Assembly: GCA_039990395.1 (NCBI GenBank)
Contig: JBDXFZ010000144.1
Span: 62,001-126,000, forward strand
Origin: CALINF01 sp039990395
GTDB taxonomy: Bacteria > Pseudomonadota > Gammaproteobacteria > Pseudomonadales > Halieaceae
DNA: 64,000 bases
Direction: 5' to 3'
Shown: positions 45,194-53,256 of the stretch, one piece after another
Position numbering within the stretch: position 1 is the stretch's first letter
Layout of the letters: each line of letters starts with the position of its first letter
Made by a program: the position numbers and the translations under genes
Notes under the pieces: generated by a model
What the model saw: only the letters and a program-made list of their open reading frames with translations
Databases searched by the model: none
Told to the model about the DNA's origin: nothing

Positions 45194-46034
45194 CCTGCCT
45201 AACCTCCGGTAAGCTTTTATAGCATCTGGGGAAATCCAGTCGATAGAATATTCGATCGTGCGCATGCCGAGACATGAGGTTAAATTGATCAGCAAGCAAT
45301 GACTTGTCTTTCACATCGAGCAAAAAAGAGTGTCTGACTAATTCAATTCTTGCTTCGGTAGGCGCCATAGGCCGTATAGTCGGTGTCGACGAAGAGCTGC
45401 TACCCAGAAAATAAACCCGCCTCAAAGGGCGCTTTTCACGACAAAATACGATGTTCTTATCCGCCAGGAATTTCACTTTGTTGGTGAAACTAACCGTTGG
45501 CCCCACCATAGCTTCCGCGGGAACCAGCGCTTGCCTGCTATCCTCCCACAACCGGATAGACGGATGACTCGGAGAAACAGAATAACCGTTTTCCTCAACG
45601 TTCAGCACCAGGCCATCGTCGGTAAGAAAGCTGTATCCATTTGTCGCAAAGCTTGCAGCCAGCGTCGATTTTCCACGACCTGACTCTCCTAAAAATGCGA
45701 CGGCTCCGCCATTAATGGCCACCGCGCTGGCATGAAAAACCAGCGTCCCCATCTTGCTCATCGCCAAAGGAAGAACCTGGTTGAGATAAAGATGCTCACT
45801 GGTCGCCTCTTCCACCCCGGGTGATGGATAGCCAAATACACTGGTCCCGTCGAGCGACACCTCAAAGTCGGCTAAACCAGAGAAACGTAGTATATAGCCA
45901 GCTGGAGAGCGAAAAAACTCCATCCACAAGCTGCCATCTGGCATCGTCCACTTGTGAAAGGAAAGAAGCGGCAATGGAGCCTGAACACGGGCTGGCTTCA
46001 ATTCAAAGTTAATCAAAATTAAATTCCACCCCAT
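45147..46034 (-). CDS. HPr-kinase-like protein (RiPP-associated kinase)
   Basis: A 295-residue protein with FHASAVAINGGAVAFLGESGRGKSTL: P-loop GESGRGKST at 116-124, preceded by the His-Ala-Ser motif, then SFLTDDGLV with the paired Asp. This is the C-terminal kinase fold of HprK without its N-terminal domain. Related kinases in lasso clusters (PadeK of paeninodin) phosphorylate the precursor on a Ser. Here it directly follows the precursor gene (101 bases), so the precursor is the likely substrate. Which Ser is used cannot be told. Homologous kinases also occur in exopolysaccharide/exosortase loci, an alternative association. Confidence 0.83.
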   Translation of the reverse strand: MGWNLILINFELKPARVQAPLPLLSFHKWTMPDGSLWMEFFRSPAGYILRFSGLADFEVSLDGTSVFGYPSPGVEEATSEHLYLNQVLPLAMSKMGTLVFHASAVAINGGAVAFLGESGRGKSTLAASFATNGYSFLTDDGLVLNVEENGYSVSPSHPSIRLWEDSRQALVPAEAMVGPTVSFTNKVKFLADKNIVFCREKRPLRRVYFLGSSSSSTPTIRPMAPTEARIELVRHSFLLDVKDKSLLADQFNLMSRHAHDRIFYRLDFPRCYKSLPEVRQVIIDHTACSVHADHP

Positions 46035-46135
46035 GTATACGAGCCTCAGTTCAGCCTCGCTAAGACACCTGCACGTAGGGAAGCGCGTTCACGCTAGAGC
46101 AGAAAGATATAGCAGATCTAAGACCGTGATGGTGC

Positions 46136-46510
46136 TTAAAGCATAGAGTAGTTGACGCGTTTTAAACCGTCGCTTCCAAGAATAACTGCCTCTGGAATAA
46201 CTGCTTCAACCTCATCAGCCATAACACCAAATTGTCGGCCGCGACCAAGCTCGGCTTGCCGGGAGAGGATATAGTCGAACAAATACAATCCGACTCCCGA
46301 CCAATGCGTTCCCACGCGATTGACTTTTTCCTTTGTTCTCGGGTCAGACATGGTATGAGGCATACCCCCTCCATCCGTATGAGATCCGCCACCACCCTTA
46401 GTCAGACTGGCGGCGCTACCAAAGAGCAACAAATTGGGTCGAGAATAAGGAGCTTTTTTGCTCACACTATTCGGTGTTTCGCGTTCCGTTGGATCTTTAT
46501 GTTTGGCCAT
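46136..46510 (-). CDS. RiPP precursor: lasso-type leader and core fused to peptidase S74 (tail-spike chaperone) domain
   Basis: A 124-residue protein in three parts. Residues 1-38 are a leader with the lasso pattern PYSRPNLLLFGSAASLTK: Y22-x2-P25, then Leu, Gly31 and L36-T37, where Thr is the usual -2 residue. Residues 39-54 are a Gly-rich segment, GGGGSHTDGGGMPHTM, with Gly at position 1 and Asp46 at position 8, right for an 8-residue macrolactam. Residues 55-124 resemble the intramolecular chaperone of phage tail spikes: SDPRTK with Ser55 and Lys60 spaced as in the S74 Ser-Lys dyad, then GLYLFDY, GRQFGVMADEVE and IPEAV. It lies between the cyclase and kinase genes, with AAGG before the ATG. 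The modified product is not known. Confidence 0.8.
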   Translation of the reverse strand: MAKHKDPTERETPNSVSKKAPYSRPNLLLFGSAASLTKGGGGSHTDGGGMPHTMSDPRTKEKVNRVGTHWSGVGLYLFDYILSRQAELGRGRQFGVMADEVEAVIPEAVILGSDGLKRVNYSML

Positions 46511-46562
46511 CCCACCTTATTCCTGAGTGATATCTCTTATGAGTTTACCATTCTAATTCCTA

Positions 46563-48446
46563 CTATTGCTCGCTAGGCAACCCGCTGATGCTATCGCAGG
46601 CAAAAAAACACCACAAGACCCACTGCCGCCAGTCTGACTCTGTGAATGCGGTGTAGTCCTCAAATATACGGCCAATGCCGTGCGAACTCACCCAATCAGG
46701 ATGTCGACTGGGAAGCTCTTTCGTGAGCAGCTCTCCCATTTGTGTAAGTTGCCCGCGGAAAGTCGAAGAAAACTCTGCCTTAGACTGTCGCTCCAAAATG
46801 CTAGAGGGCATATGGTTGCGTAATGCTTCAACATGAACGTACTTGGATCTATCACCACGCAGATGGAGCCGCTCAGGCAATGCAAATGAGAACTGAACCA
46901 ATCGATGAGAGCGCAATGGATGTCGCTCCTCCATTGCGCAGGATGCACTAGTCGCCTCTCCGAGCTCCATACTGTGCACATCAAAAGCCTCGTGCAGGTA
47001 TTGTTGCAGATCTCGCTGACCAAGCCGGCCCTGTTCCGCCTGAACACCAGAAAAACTGCGTCTGCGGTCCTGGAGCAGTGAGTACATTGAAGGTGGCAGC
47101 CAGTTTCTAGGTTGGCGTTGCCGCGGAGAAAGAGCTTGTCGGAAGTTTTGAACCCCCTGCCTCATGCTACTCGGCAACAGCTCAAAGGCCCCATAGCGCA
47201 AGAGCCATTGCAGCGTTTGCGACAAACCAACGCCATCAATGTCTATACTCAAACACCGCATTAGCTGGCGCCAGTTACCCTGTGCCAGTTCCTCCGCATA
47301 ATACAGTCTCGAACCCTGTAACCATTCATCTCCTCCCTGGCCGGTTACAATAACGGAGCTGGCAGCCGATGCTCGCTCGCGTATACCAATGTCCATTACA
47401 GCATTTGGAAACCCGGGAAAATTTTTGCTCTGTGCGGCCCTTCTAGAATACCAATCAAGGGGTTTTACGGTGGGAGTAATTTCTAGAACTGGCACCCCCA
47501 GATAATCCGCCACGGCACGAGCATAAGCCAGTTCATTCGCATCGCTCTCGCCTTGAAACGCCAGGGTATAGCCTTTTATTTCCGAAGCATGTAGTTCGCC
47601 TGACTGGCGTAGACTATCAGCCACGCAAAAAAGTGCACTCGAATCAAGGCCACCACTGACTTCAAAAGCTAACTGCCCGTGAGTACGAGACATACGACGA
47701 ACTATATCGAACAACAACTCACGGTAATGCTCTATGTAGTCGTCGTCATTTTTGTAGGACAATATTGCGCCTGTCGCGGGTGACCAGTACTGGATTGATT
47801 GGGGTCCTCGTGCGTCCACACGCATCCGGTGGGCAGGCTGTAGTTTGTAGACTTCCTTCCAAAAAGTTTCGTCTCTCGAGTAGAACTCCCAGGACAACCA
47901 TTCCGCCAACATACCAGTATTCAGATGCTCTGCTACCCATGGTAGGGCGAGAATTGGGGCCAAATCTGAGGCAAACGCTAAAGTTTTTCCATTCCAGTGA
48001 TAGTAAAAAGGTTTGTGCCCCATGCGATCACGCGCGCTGAATACCGTTCGACGCCGGCTATCCCAGAGTACCAAGGCAAAGTCTCCGTCAAACCTTGACA
48101 GGCAATCCTCCCCCCACAATTCGTAAGAGCGCAGTATCAACTCGGAATCTGACCTGCTCCTAAGAACGAGCCCCTCACGGAGCAAATCCTGACGTAGCTC
48201 CCGCCAGTTATCCAAGCGCCCGTCCACAACTAGAACCAGGCTACTATCCTCATTACAAAGCGGTTGACACTCTTCAAGTGATTCGGACGTACTACACAGC
48301 AGGCAGTGACCAAGCGCGACGCTACTGCTAGCCCAGTGATTTATTCCATCCGGGCCGCGATACGACATAGCGCTTGTCATATCATCGATCTGACCCAGTT
48401 CGACGGGTTGCCCATCAAAGTGAATGATCCCGGCAATTCCACTCAT
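46563..48446 (-). CDS. Asparagine-synthetase-like cyclase (lasso C type)
   Basis: A 627-residue protein. The N-terminal glutamine amidotransferase domain starts MSGIAGIIHFDG, with Ser2 (codon AGT) where active glutaminases have Cys2, so ammonia release from Gln is not expected. RGPDG at about 30-34 and the DRMGHKPFYY region are kept. The C-terminal ATP pyrophosphatase domain has the PP-loop SGGLDSS (264-270) and TGQGGDEWL. This matches lasso cyclases, which adenylate an Asp or Glu side chain and close the ring on the new N-terminus. It lies 53 bases upstream of the precursor gene in the same direction. Confidence 0.88.
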   Translation of the reverse strand: MSGIAGIIHFDGQPVELGQIDDMTSAMSYRGPDGINHWASSSVALGHCLLCSTSESLEECQPLCNEDSSLVLVVDGRLDNWRELRQDLLREGLVLRSRSDSELILRSYELWGEDCLSRFDGDFALVLWDSRRRTVFSARDRMGHKPFYYHWNGKTLAFASDLAPILALPWVAEHLNTGMLAEWLSWEFYSRDETFWKEVYKLQPAHRMRVDARGPQSIQYWSPATGAILSYKNDDDYIEHYRELLFDIVRRMSRTHGQLAFEVSGGLDSSALFCVADSLRQSGELHASEIKGYTLAFQGESDANELAYARAVADYLGVPVLEITPTVKPLDWYSRRAAQSKNFPGFPNAVMDIGIRERASAASSVIVTGQGGDEWLQGSRLYYAEELAQGNWRQLMRCLSIDIDGVGLSQTLQWLLRYGAFELLPSSMRQGVQNFRQALSPRQRQPRNWLPPSMYSLLQDRRRSFSGVQAEQGRLGQRDLQQYLHEAFDVHSMELGEATSASCAMEERHPLRSHRLVQFSFALPERLHLRGDRSKYVHVEALRNHMPSSILERQSKAEFSSTFRGQLTQMGELLTKELPSRHPDWVSSHGIGRIFEDYTAFTESDWRQWVLWCFFACDSISGLPSEQ

Positions 48447-48489
48447 GCGGGAAGCTCTCGCCTAAATTTCAACCAACAAGCTACTACAT

Positions 48490-49335
48490 TCACTTCCTGG
48501 AATATCCGGCTGCACCACTCGATCGATTTTCCGCCCATTCGTCAAACCCATAGCGGGCATCTGTTAATGGACTCAGTGCTGGAATCTCAAAATATTGATG
48601 CCAACGACCCGGGTGCAGTAGCTCTTCGCAGTCAGTTGGCACGTAGTGCAGAAAAAGTAGATGACAAAAATTTCTCTCCTGAGATCGAGAAATCCTATTC
48701 CGGTAGTGCCACTGATTACCACCACAAAACACAACACCCTGATTGACTTTTAAAGTATAACTCTCGAACTGGAGTTTGGGGTCATTCACGATCTGTGAAT
48801 GCCAGTCGCCCTGTGTTTGCTTGAACTGCTCTGGCCAAGGAACGCACTGACTGAACTGAATAGGCCAGGGCTCCGATTGCTCAATACAAATATCCAGCGT
48901 CCATTTCGCTAGAGGCGCGTCCATATGAACCTCGCAGACGCCTAGGTTATTGTAGAGGGACAAAAAGTTGTAGCCGGGTTCTACAGCCTCACCCACCAAA
49001 GAACTCATAGTATCTGTAAGTTCGCGCTGTAGCTTCGAAAAGGCTGGATGATCGTGCACTACCTGCCGGCCGAAACCCATAAATTCGTGTCGTTCGAGCT
49101 GATCCTGCTTTAATTCGCTGATGATTCGTTTCACAGTGTCCAAGGTGGCGTCGTCTAGCACATCGCGCACTTGCTGCACCTTGAAATCCTTAGGAGCCTG
49201 GAGTCGTTTCATCTCGGCCTCAAACCCAACTAGCCTCTGTGGGCATTGGCGCTGAATAATTGCTTTCGCCTCAACGTATGCCGCCAGCCAGAATGAGTCG
49301 TACCAAGGAAATGTTGAGGTACTTTGGCTGGGCAT
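48490..49335 (-). CDS. 2-oxoglutarate/Fe(II)-type oxygenase
   Basis: A 281-residue protein. After a helical N-terminal half, GYNFLSLYNNLGVCEVHMDAP gives the H-x-D iron motif (His137, Asp139), and FCGGNQWHYRNRI gives a distal His (210) with nearby Arg residues for 2-oxoglutarate. This is the double-stranded beta-helix layout of prolyl-4-hydroxylase-like enzymes. Its ATG overlaps the stop of the methyltransferase gene (TAATG), so the two are coupled, and it runs into the cyclase gene 43 bases on. Hydroxylation of the RiPP precursor is the inferred role; the residue is unknown. Confidence 0.75.
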   Translation of the reverse strand: MPSQSTSTFPWYDSFWLAAYVEAKAIIQRQCPQRLVGFEAEMKRLQAPKDFKVQQVRDVLDDATLDTVKRIISELKQDQLERHEFMGFGRQVVHDHPAFSKLQRELTDTMSSLVGEAVEPGYNFLSLYNNLGVCEVHMDAPLAKWTLDICIEQSEPWPIQFSQCVPWPEQFKQTQGDWHSQIVNDPKLQFESYTLKVNQGVVFCGGNQWHYRNRISRSQERNFCHLLFLHYVPTDCEELLHPGRWHQYFEIPALSPLTDARYGFDEWAENRSSGAAGYSRK

Positions 49336-50477
49336 TAGTTAAACCGTCTCATCAAGGCTTTTACAAAATCGACCGATTGACGATGGTCTACGAACAGTTG
49401 CGGGTAATGCACGCGTAGCTGAGCTGCCAGTTCGATAACTGACAGTTTCCCGTTCAGTCGCGCCAGGAGCCATCTAGCCGCATCGCCTCGCTCACTCAAA
49501 ATCGGCTTATAGCTGTCGGATGCCTTCAGTATTCGGTCGTGCGATAGTGGCTGAGATAGAAAGGTGCTCTGACGCTGGTGCTGTTCTCCAATCTGAGTTG
49601 TCCAGGTCCACTCGCCAAACTCGGGTCGCTTCAGAGAGAAATTCAGCACATCGCCAGCTTTTACTTCAATAGGCTCCTCCAGAGGGAGAAAGACCTGACT
49701 CCAATGTGTGCCGAGCCCCTCCCCGTCTGTCGAAAGCCAACTATCCTGCAGTCGCATTTGAAACCAACCCAACCAGCCATGCATAGTACCGTCTTGATCG
49801 CATGAAACTTTGATCTGGGCATCACAATTTGCATGAGAGGCACAATTGAAATCGAACTCCGCCAGAGAGGCAGGTCTCGCCAGTGGGCTAGCCTTCATTT
49901 CGCTCACGGTATCGTAGAAAACTGTGTTGGACGCAAAACTTCTCACGCTACTATAGTCGACTTCAGGAATCTTATTGGCCTGCGCAAAATCAATCGCAGT
50001 GCTCCAGCTCTCCACTTTTGAATCGTAGTATTTCGCAGCAGAGACAGGCACTACTTCCATGCACGCTCTATCGGGCAGCAAAATTCCATCAGGTTTAAGG
50101 TATTTGTCTCGAGCAAAAAATAGTGAAGGCAGAAGATCCTCTGTGACCAGAAAATTGCCGGTAAACACGGACACGATTATGTCGAATCGCTTATCCAGTC
50201 GTAGCTCTTCCACACGACATTCATGGTAATAAATACCATCCAGCCCGTTGTTCTCGGCTATCTTTCGCGCAGCTAACATCACAGGTGCTGGTTCTACTAG
50301 GTGTACTTCCTTGGCACCCAGGGACGCCGCTGAGAAGCCATGTACCCCCAAGCCAGCGCCCAGATCCATTACTAATGAGTCGGGCGTAATGATTTTGCGC
50401 AGTGCTTCTGCGTATATATGATTTCTGTTTCCGTCGAACACCATCTCACGATGCCCAACAACACTAGCGTAACTCAT
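49335..50477 (-). CDS. PRMT-like methyltransferase with C-terminal PqqD/RRE-like domain
   Basis: A 380-residue protein. Residues 1-135 are a SAM-binding Rossmann domain in the PRMT style: motif I DLGAGLG (38-44), Glu62 at the end of strand 2 and SVFTGNFLVTEDLLPS (103-118) in the position of the double-Glu loop. The second Glu (113) is kept; the first is Val104. A THW motif (257-259) lies in the beta-barrel half, as in true PRMTs. Residues 330-379 (WLLARLNGKLSVIELAAQL, then YPQLF and FVKALMRRF) look like the winged-helix part of PqqD. It is the first gene of the RiPP operon, so it may bring its own leader-binding domain. Substrate residue unknown. Confidence 0.78.
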   Translation of the reverse strand: MSYASVVGHREMVFDGNRNHIYAEALRKIITPDSLVMDLGAGLGVHGFSAASLGAKEVHLVEPAPVMLAARKIAENNGLDGIYYHECRVEELRLDKRFDIIVSVFTGNFLVTEDLLPSLFFARDKYLKPDGILLPDRACMEVVPVSAAKYYDSKVESWSTAIDFAQANKIPEVDYSSVRSFASNTVFYDTVSEMKASPLARPASLAEFDFNCASHANCDAQIKVSCDQDGTMHGWLGWFQMRLQDSWLSTDGEGLGTHWSQVFLPLEEPIEVKAGDVLNFSLKRPEFGEWTWTTQIGEQHQRQSTFLSQPLSHDRILKASDSYKPILSERGDAARWLLARLNGKLSVIELAAQLRVHYPQLFVDHRQSVDFVKALMRRFN

Positions 50478-50541
50478 TCGATTCCAGATACTCCCTACTC
50501 TAAATCAAAGCTGAAGCGAGGACTATCAACCAATAACGTAC

Positions 50542-51837
50542 TTACCCCCCAAACGGGTGCCTAAGCACAATCGTCTCCACCCGATCGGGCCCAGTTGAGA
50601 TAATATCAATTGGCGCGCCCACGACTTGCTCAATTTTGGTGATGTAATCCCGTGCTTCCTTGGGGAGTTCTTTCAGCGTTTTAGCACCGATAGTTGAACC
50701 ACTCCAGCCAGGCACTTCCTCATACACGGGATGCAGACCCTCGTAGTCCTCTGAATCCACGGGATTTGGTACCGGCTCTCCGTTCTCGCACGCGTAGCCC
50801 ACACAAATGCGGATAGTTTCCAGACCATCCATTACATCAAGCTTGGTAAGACACAAGCCGCTAATAGAGTTGATGTTTACTGCGTTACGCAGCGCCACGG
50901 CATCGAACCAGCCACAGCGACGCGGCCTACCCGTGGTGGCGCCAAACTCATGCCCTTTCTCGGCCAGGTGTGTGCCCGTTTCGTCAAAGAGCTCGGTCGG
51001 GAATGGGCCAGAACCCACCCGCGTGGTATAGGCCTTGGTGATGCCCAGCACATAATCCAGATAGAGCGGGCCAAAGCCGGAGCCCGTGGCCGTGCCACCA
51101 GCGGTGGTGTTAGAGCTGGTTACGAACGGGTAGGTACCGTGATCAATATCCAGCAAAGAGCCTTGCGCGCCCTCAAACATAATTTTGTCGTCGGTTAATC
51201 GGCACTCGTGCAGAATGGCAGTAACGTCGGCCATCATGGGCAGGAGTTCTTTCCCCATCTCCAGCGTTTCAGCCAGCACTTGCTCTACATCTAACGGCTC
51301 AACCTTGTAGTAATGCTGCAACTGGAAATTGTGATAATCCATCACCTCGCGCAGCCGGCTTTCAAAGCGCGCCGGATCTTTAAGATCACCCAAACGCAAA
51401 CCGCGTCGAGCAGCTTTGTCTTCATATGCAGGGCCTATGCCGCGGCCCGTGGTACCAATCTTGGCATTGCCTCGCTTGGCTTCGCGCGCTACATCCAACG
51501 CCACGTGATACGACAGAATAAGCGGGCAGGCGGGCGAGATCTTCAAGCGCTTGCGCACTGGCACCCCTTTTTCTTCGAGTTCGGCAATTTCCTTGAGCAA
51601 CGCCTCGGGTGATAACACCACCCCGTTACCAATAAGGCATTGCACACCCTCGCGCAGTACACCGGAAGGGATCAGATGCAATACCGTTTTTTTGCCATCG
51701 ATTACGAGGGTGTGCCCCGCATTGTGACCACCCTGAAACCGCACCACGGCACTGGCCTGATCAGTTAGCAAATCTACTATCTTGCCTTTGCCCTCATCAC
51801 CCCACTGGGTGCCCAGAACGACTACATTTTTACTCAT
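50542..51837 (-). CDS. purA: Adenylosuccinate synthetase
   Basis: A 431-residue enzyme making adenylosuccinate from IMP, Asp and GTP. The start MSKNVVVLGTQWGDEGKGK carries the GTP-binding and catalytic loop. QGGHNAGHT, STTAGGTATGSGFGP-like and TTGRPRRCGW segments are all present. Full length, no anomaly. It lies after hisZ, as is common in this order of the hflX-hflKC-hisZ-purA block. Confidence 0.98.
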   Translation of the reverse strand: MSKNVVVLGTQWGDEGKGKIVDLLTDQASAVVRFQGGHNAGHTLVIDGKKTVLHLIPSGVLREGVQCLIGNGVVLSPEALLKEIAELEEKGVPVRKRLKISPACPLILSYHVALDVAREAKRGNAKIGTTGRGIGPAYEDKAARRGLRLGDLKDPARFESRLREVMDYHNFQLQHYYKVEPLDVEQVLAETLEMGKELLPMMADVTAILHECRLTDDKIMFEGAQGSLLDIDHGTYPFVTSSNTTAGGTATGSGFGPLYLDYVLGITKAYTTRVGSGPFPTELFDETGTHLAEKGHEFGATTGRPRRCGWFDAVALRNAVNINSISGLCLTKLDVMDGLETIRICVGYACENGEPVPNPVDSEDYEGLHPVYEEVPGWSGSTIGAKTLKELPKEARDYITKIEQVVGAPIDIISTGPDRVETIVLRHPFGG

Positions 51838-51860
51838 GCTGCTATGCCTGTATTACGAAT

Positions 51861-53030
51861 TCAGGAATTCAATGCCACAACCACCCACTCGTCATTCTGA
51901 CAAACGAGTTCGCGGTCACAGCGGGTGTCTGGCCTGTCTGCCAAACGATTAATAACAATCTCTCCGGCCTCACGCAGGCGGGCCACGACCTGTTCCAACG
52001 CAGGGTCTGCATGATTGGGTTTGCTGATAGCGCCTCGTGTTTCTGGGGCCACTCGGCTCAGCGCGGTTAACGCTTTGAGGTCGCTTGCAAAACCCGTTGC
52101 CGGCCGGGCCCGGCCATACACCTCACCGACATTGTTGTAGCGTCCGCCATTGGCGACCGCCTGACCATACCCGGGCACATAGGCCGCAAATACGATACCG
52201 GTGTGATAGTGATAGCCGCGAAGCTCGGCCAGGTCAAAGTAGATCGACAGCCCAGGGTGTTGCGCTGTTAGCGCGTCGGCCACGGTCTGCAATTTTTCAA
52301 CCGCAGCCAGAGCGCCATTGGCGTCCTCGCGAAACAGCGCTCTTGCACGATCCAACACGGTGGCATCACCGTGTAAGTCCAGCAACCCAAGCACTAACTT
52401 GGCGGCATGCTCACTCACGCCATCGAGCGCGATTGATAAATCGGGGCGCGACTTTCGCTGCAGAGCATCAAATATGGTGGCTTCCTGCTCCGGGCTGAGC
52501 GCAGCGCTTTTAAGCACGGCGTCATAAGCACCCACATGCCCCAGGTCGAGCGTTATATCTTCAAGACCCGCCGCGGCCAGAGTGGCCAGCATTAGGCCGA
52601 TAATCTCCAAATCGGCGGCTTCACTGGAGTCGCCATAAAGTTCTGCACCCAACTGAATCGGAGAGCGCGACGCCATCAGGGTTTTAGGCTGTGTGTGCAA
52701 CGTAGATCCTGCATAGCACAGGCGAGAGATGCCGGTTTCGCCCAGACTATGAGCGTCTATACGCGCTACCTGAGGGGTAATGTCTGCCCTGACACCCAGG
52801 CTACGGCCACTGAGTTGATCAGTCATTTTGAACGTCAGCAGATCGAGATCGGCGCCCAAACCCACTAGCAGAGATTCGGTGAACTCCATCAGCGGCGGGA
52901 TCACCAACTGATAGCCCCAGCTGGCAAATAGGTCTAGCAGCGCGCGCCGCAGGTGCTCGACCGCCGCTGCCTGCTCAGGCAGCACTTCTTCCACCCCATC
53001 GGGTAGTTGCCAGCGATCTACGGTAGTCAT
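51861..53030 (-). CDS. hisZ: ATP phosphoribosyltransferase regulatory subunit
   Basis: A 389-residue paralogue of histidyl-tRNA synthetase that starts WQLPDGVEEVLPEQAAAVEHLRR. It keeps class II motifs (DLLTFKMTDQLSGRSLGVRADITPQVARI, GRYNNVG) but lacks the anticodon-binding domain. HisZ activates the short-form HisG at the first step of histidine synthesis. It lies 23 bases before purA and 10 bases after the DUF2065 gene. Confidence 0.94.
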   Translation of the reverse strand: MTTVDRWQLPDGVEEVLPEQAAAVEHLRRALLDLFASWGYQLVIPPLMEFTESLLVGLGADLDLLTFKMTDQLSGRSLGVRADITPQVARIDAHSLGETGISRLCYAGSTLHTQPKTLMASRSPIQLGAELYGDSSEAADLEIIGLMLATLAAAGLEDITLDLGHVGAYDAVLKSAALSPEQEATIFDALQRKSRPDLSIALDGVSEHAAKLVLGLLDLHGDATVLDRARALFREDANGALAAVEKLQTVADALTAQHPGLSIYFDLAELRGYHYHTGIVFAAYVPGYGQAVANGGRYNNVGEVYGRARPATGFASDLKALTALSRVAPETRGAISKPNHADPALEQVVARLREAGEIVINRLADRPDTRCDRELVCQNDEWVVVALNS

Positions 53031-53040
53031 GCCTACGTGC

Positions 53041-53232
53041 CTAATTCACTAAATACAACATCACCAGCCCCAGCAACATGCTGCCAAGGCCGATATTTCG
53101 AATCGTGCGATCATCCATCTGGGCCACTGATACGATCATCTGACGCCAGCGCTGTGGGCTGAGAAACGGAAGCATACCTTCAATAATCAGTACCAGTGCC
53201 AGCGCAACCGGGAGTACCTGCCAGAATTCCAT
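53041..53232 (-). CDS. DUF2065 (YjeT-like) small membrane protein
   Basis: A 63-residue protein from the ATG at 53232, which has a GAGAGG ribosome-binding site; the frame extends 8 codons further. Two membrane helices (VLPVALALVLIIEGMLPFL and IGLGSMLLGLVMLYLV) flank SPQRWRQM, matching YjeT. The position between hflC and hisZ/purA is conserved in gammaproteobacteria. The function is unknown. Confidence 0.88.
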   Translation of the reverse strand: MEFWQVLPVALALVLIIEGMLPFLSPQRWRQMIVSVAQMDDRTIRNIGLGSMLLGLVMLYLVN

Positions 53233-53256
53233 ACTGCCTCTCGGTTTTAACCACAC

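Noticed and set aside
42941..50477. Treating the asparagine-synthetase-like and HprK-like genes as part of an exosortase/PEP-CTERM polysaccharide system
   Set aside because: No exosortase or PEP-CTERM protein is visible, while a lasso-type leader and a B2 peptidase are present. It remains a weaker alternative.
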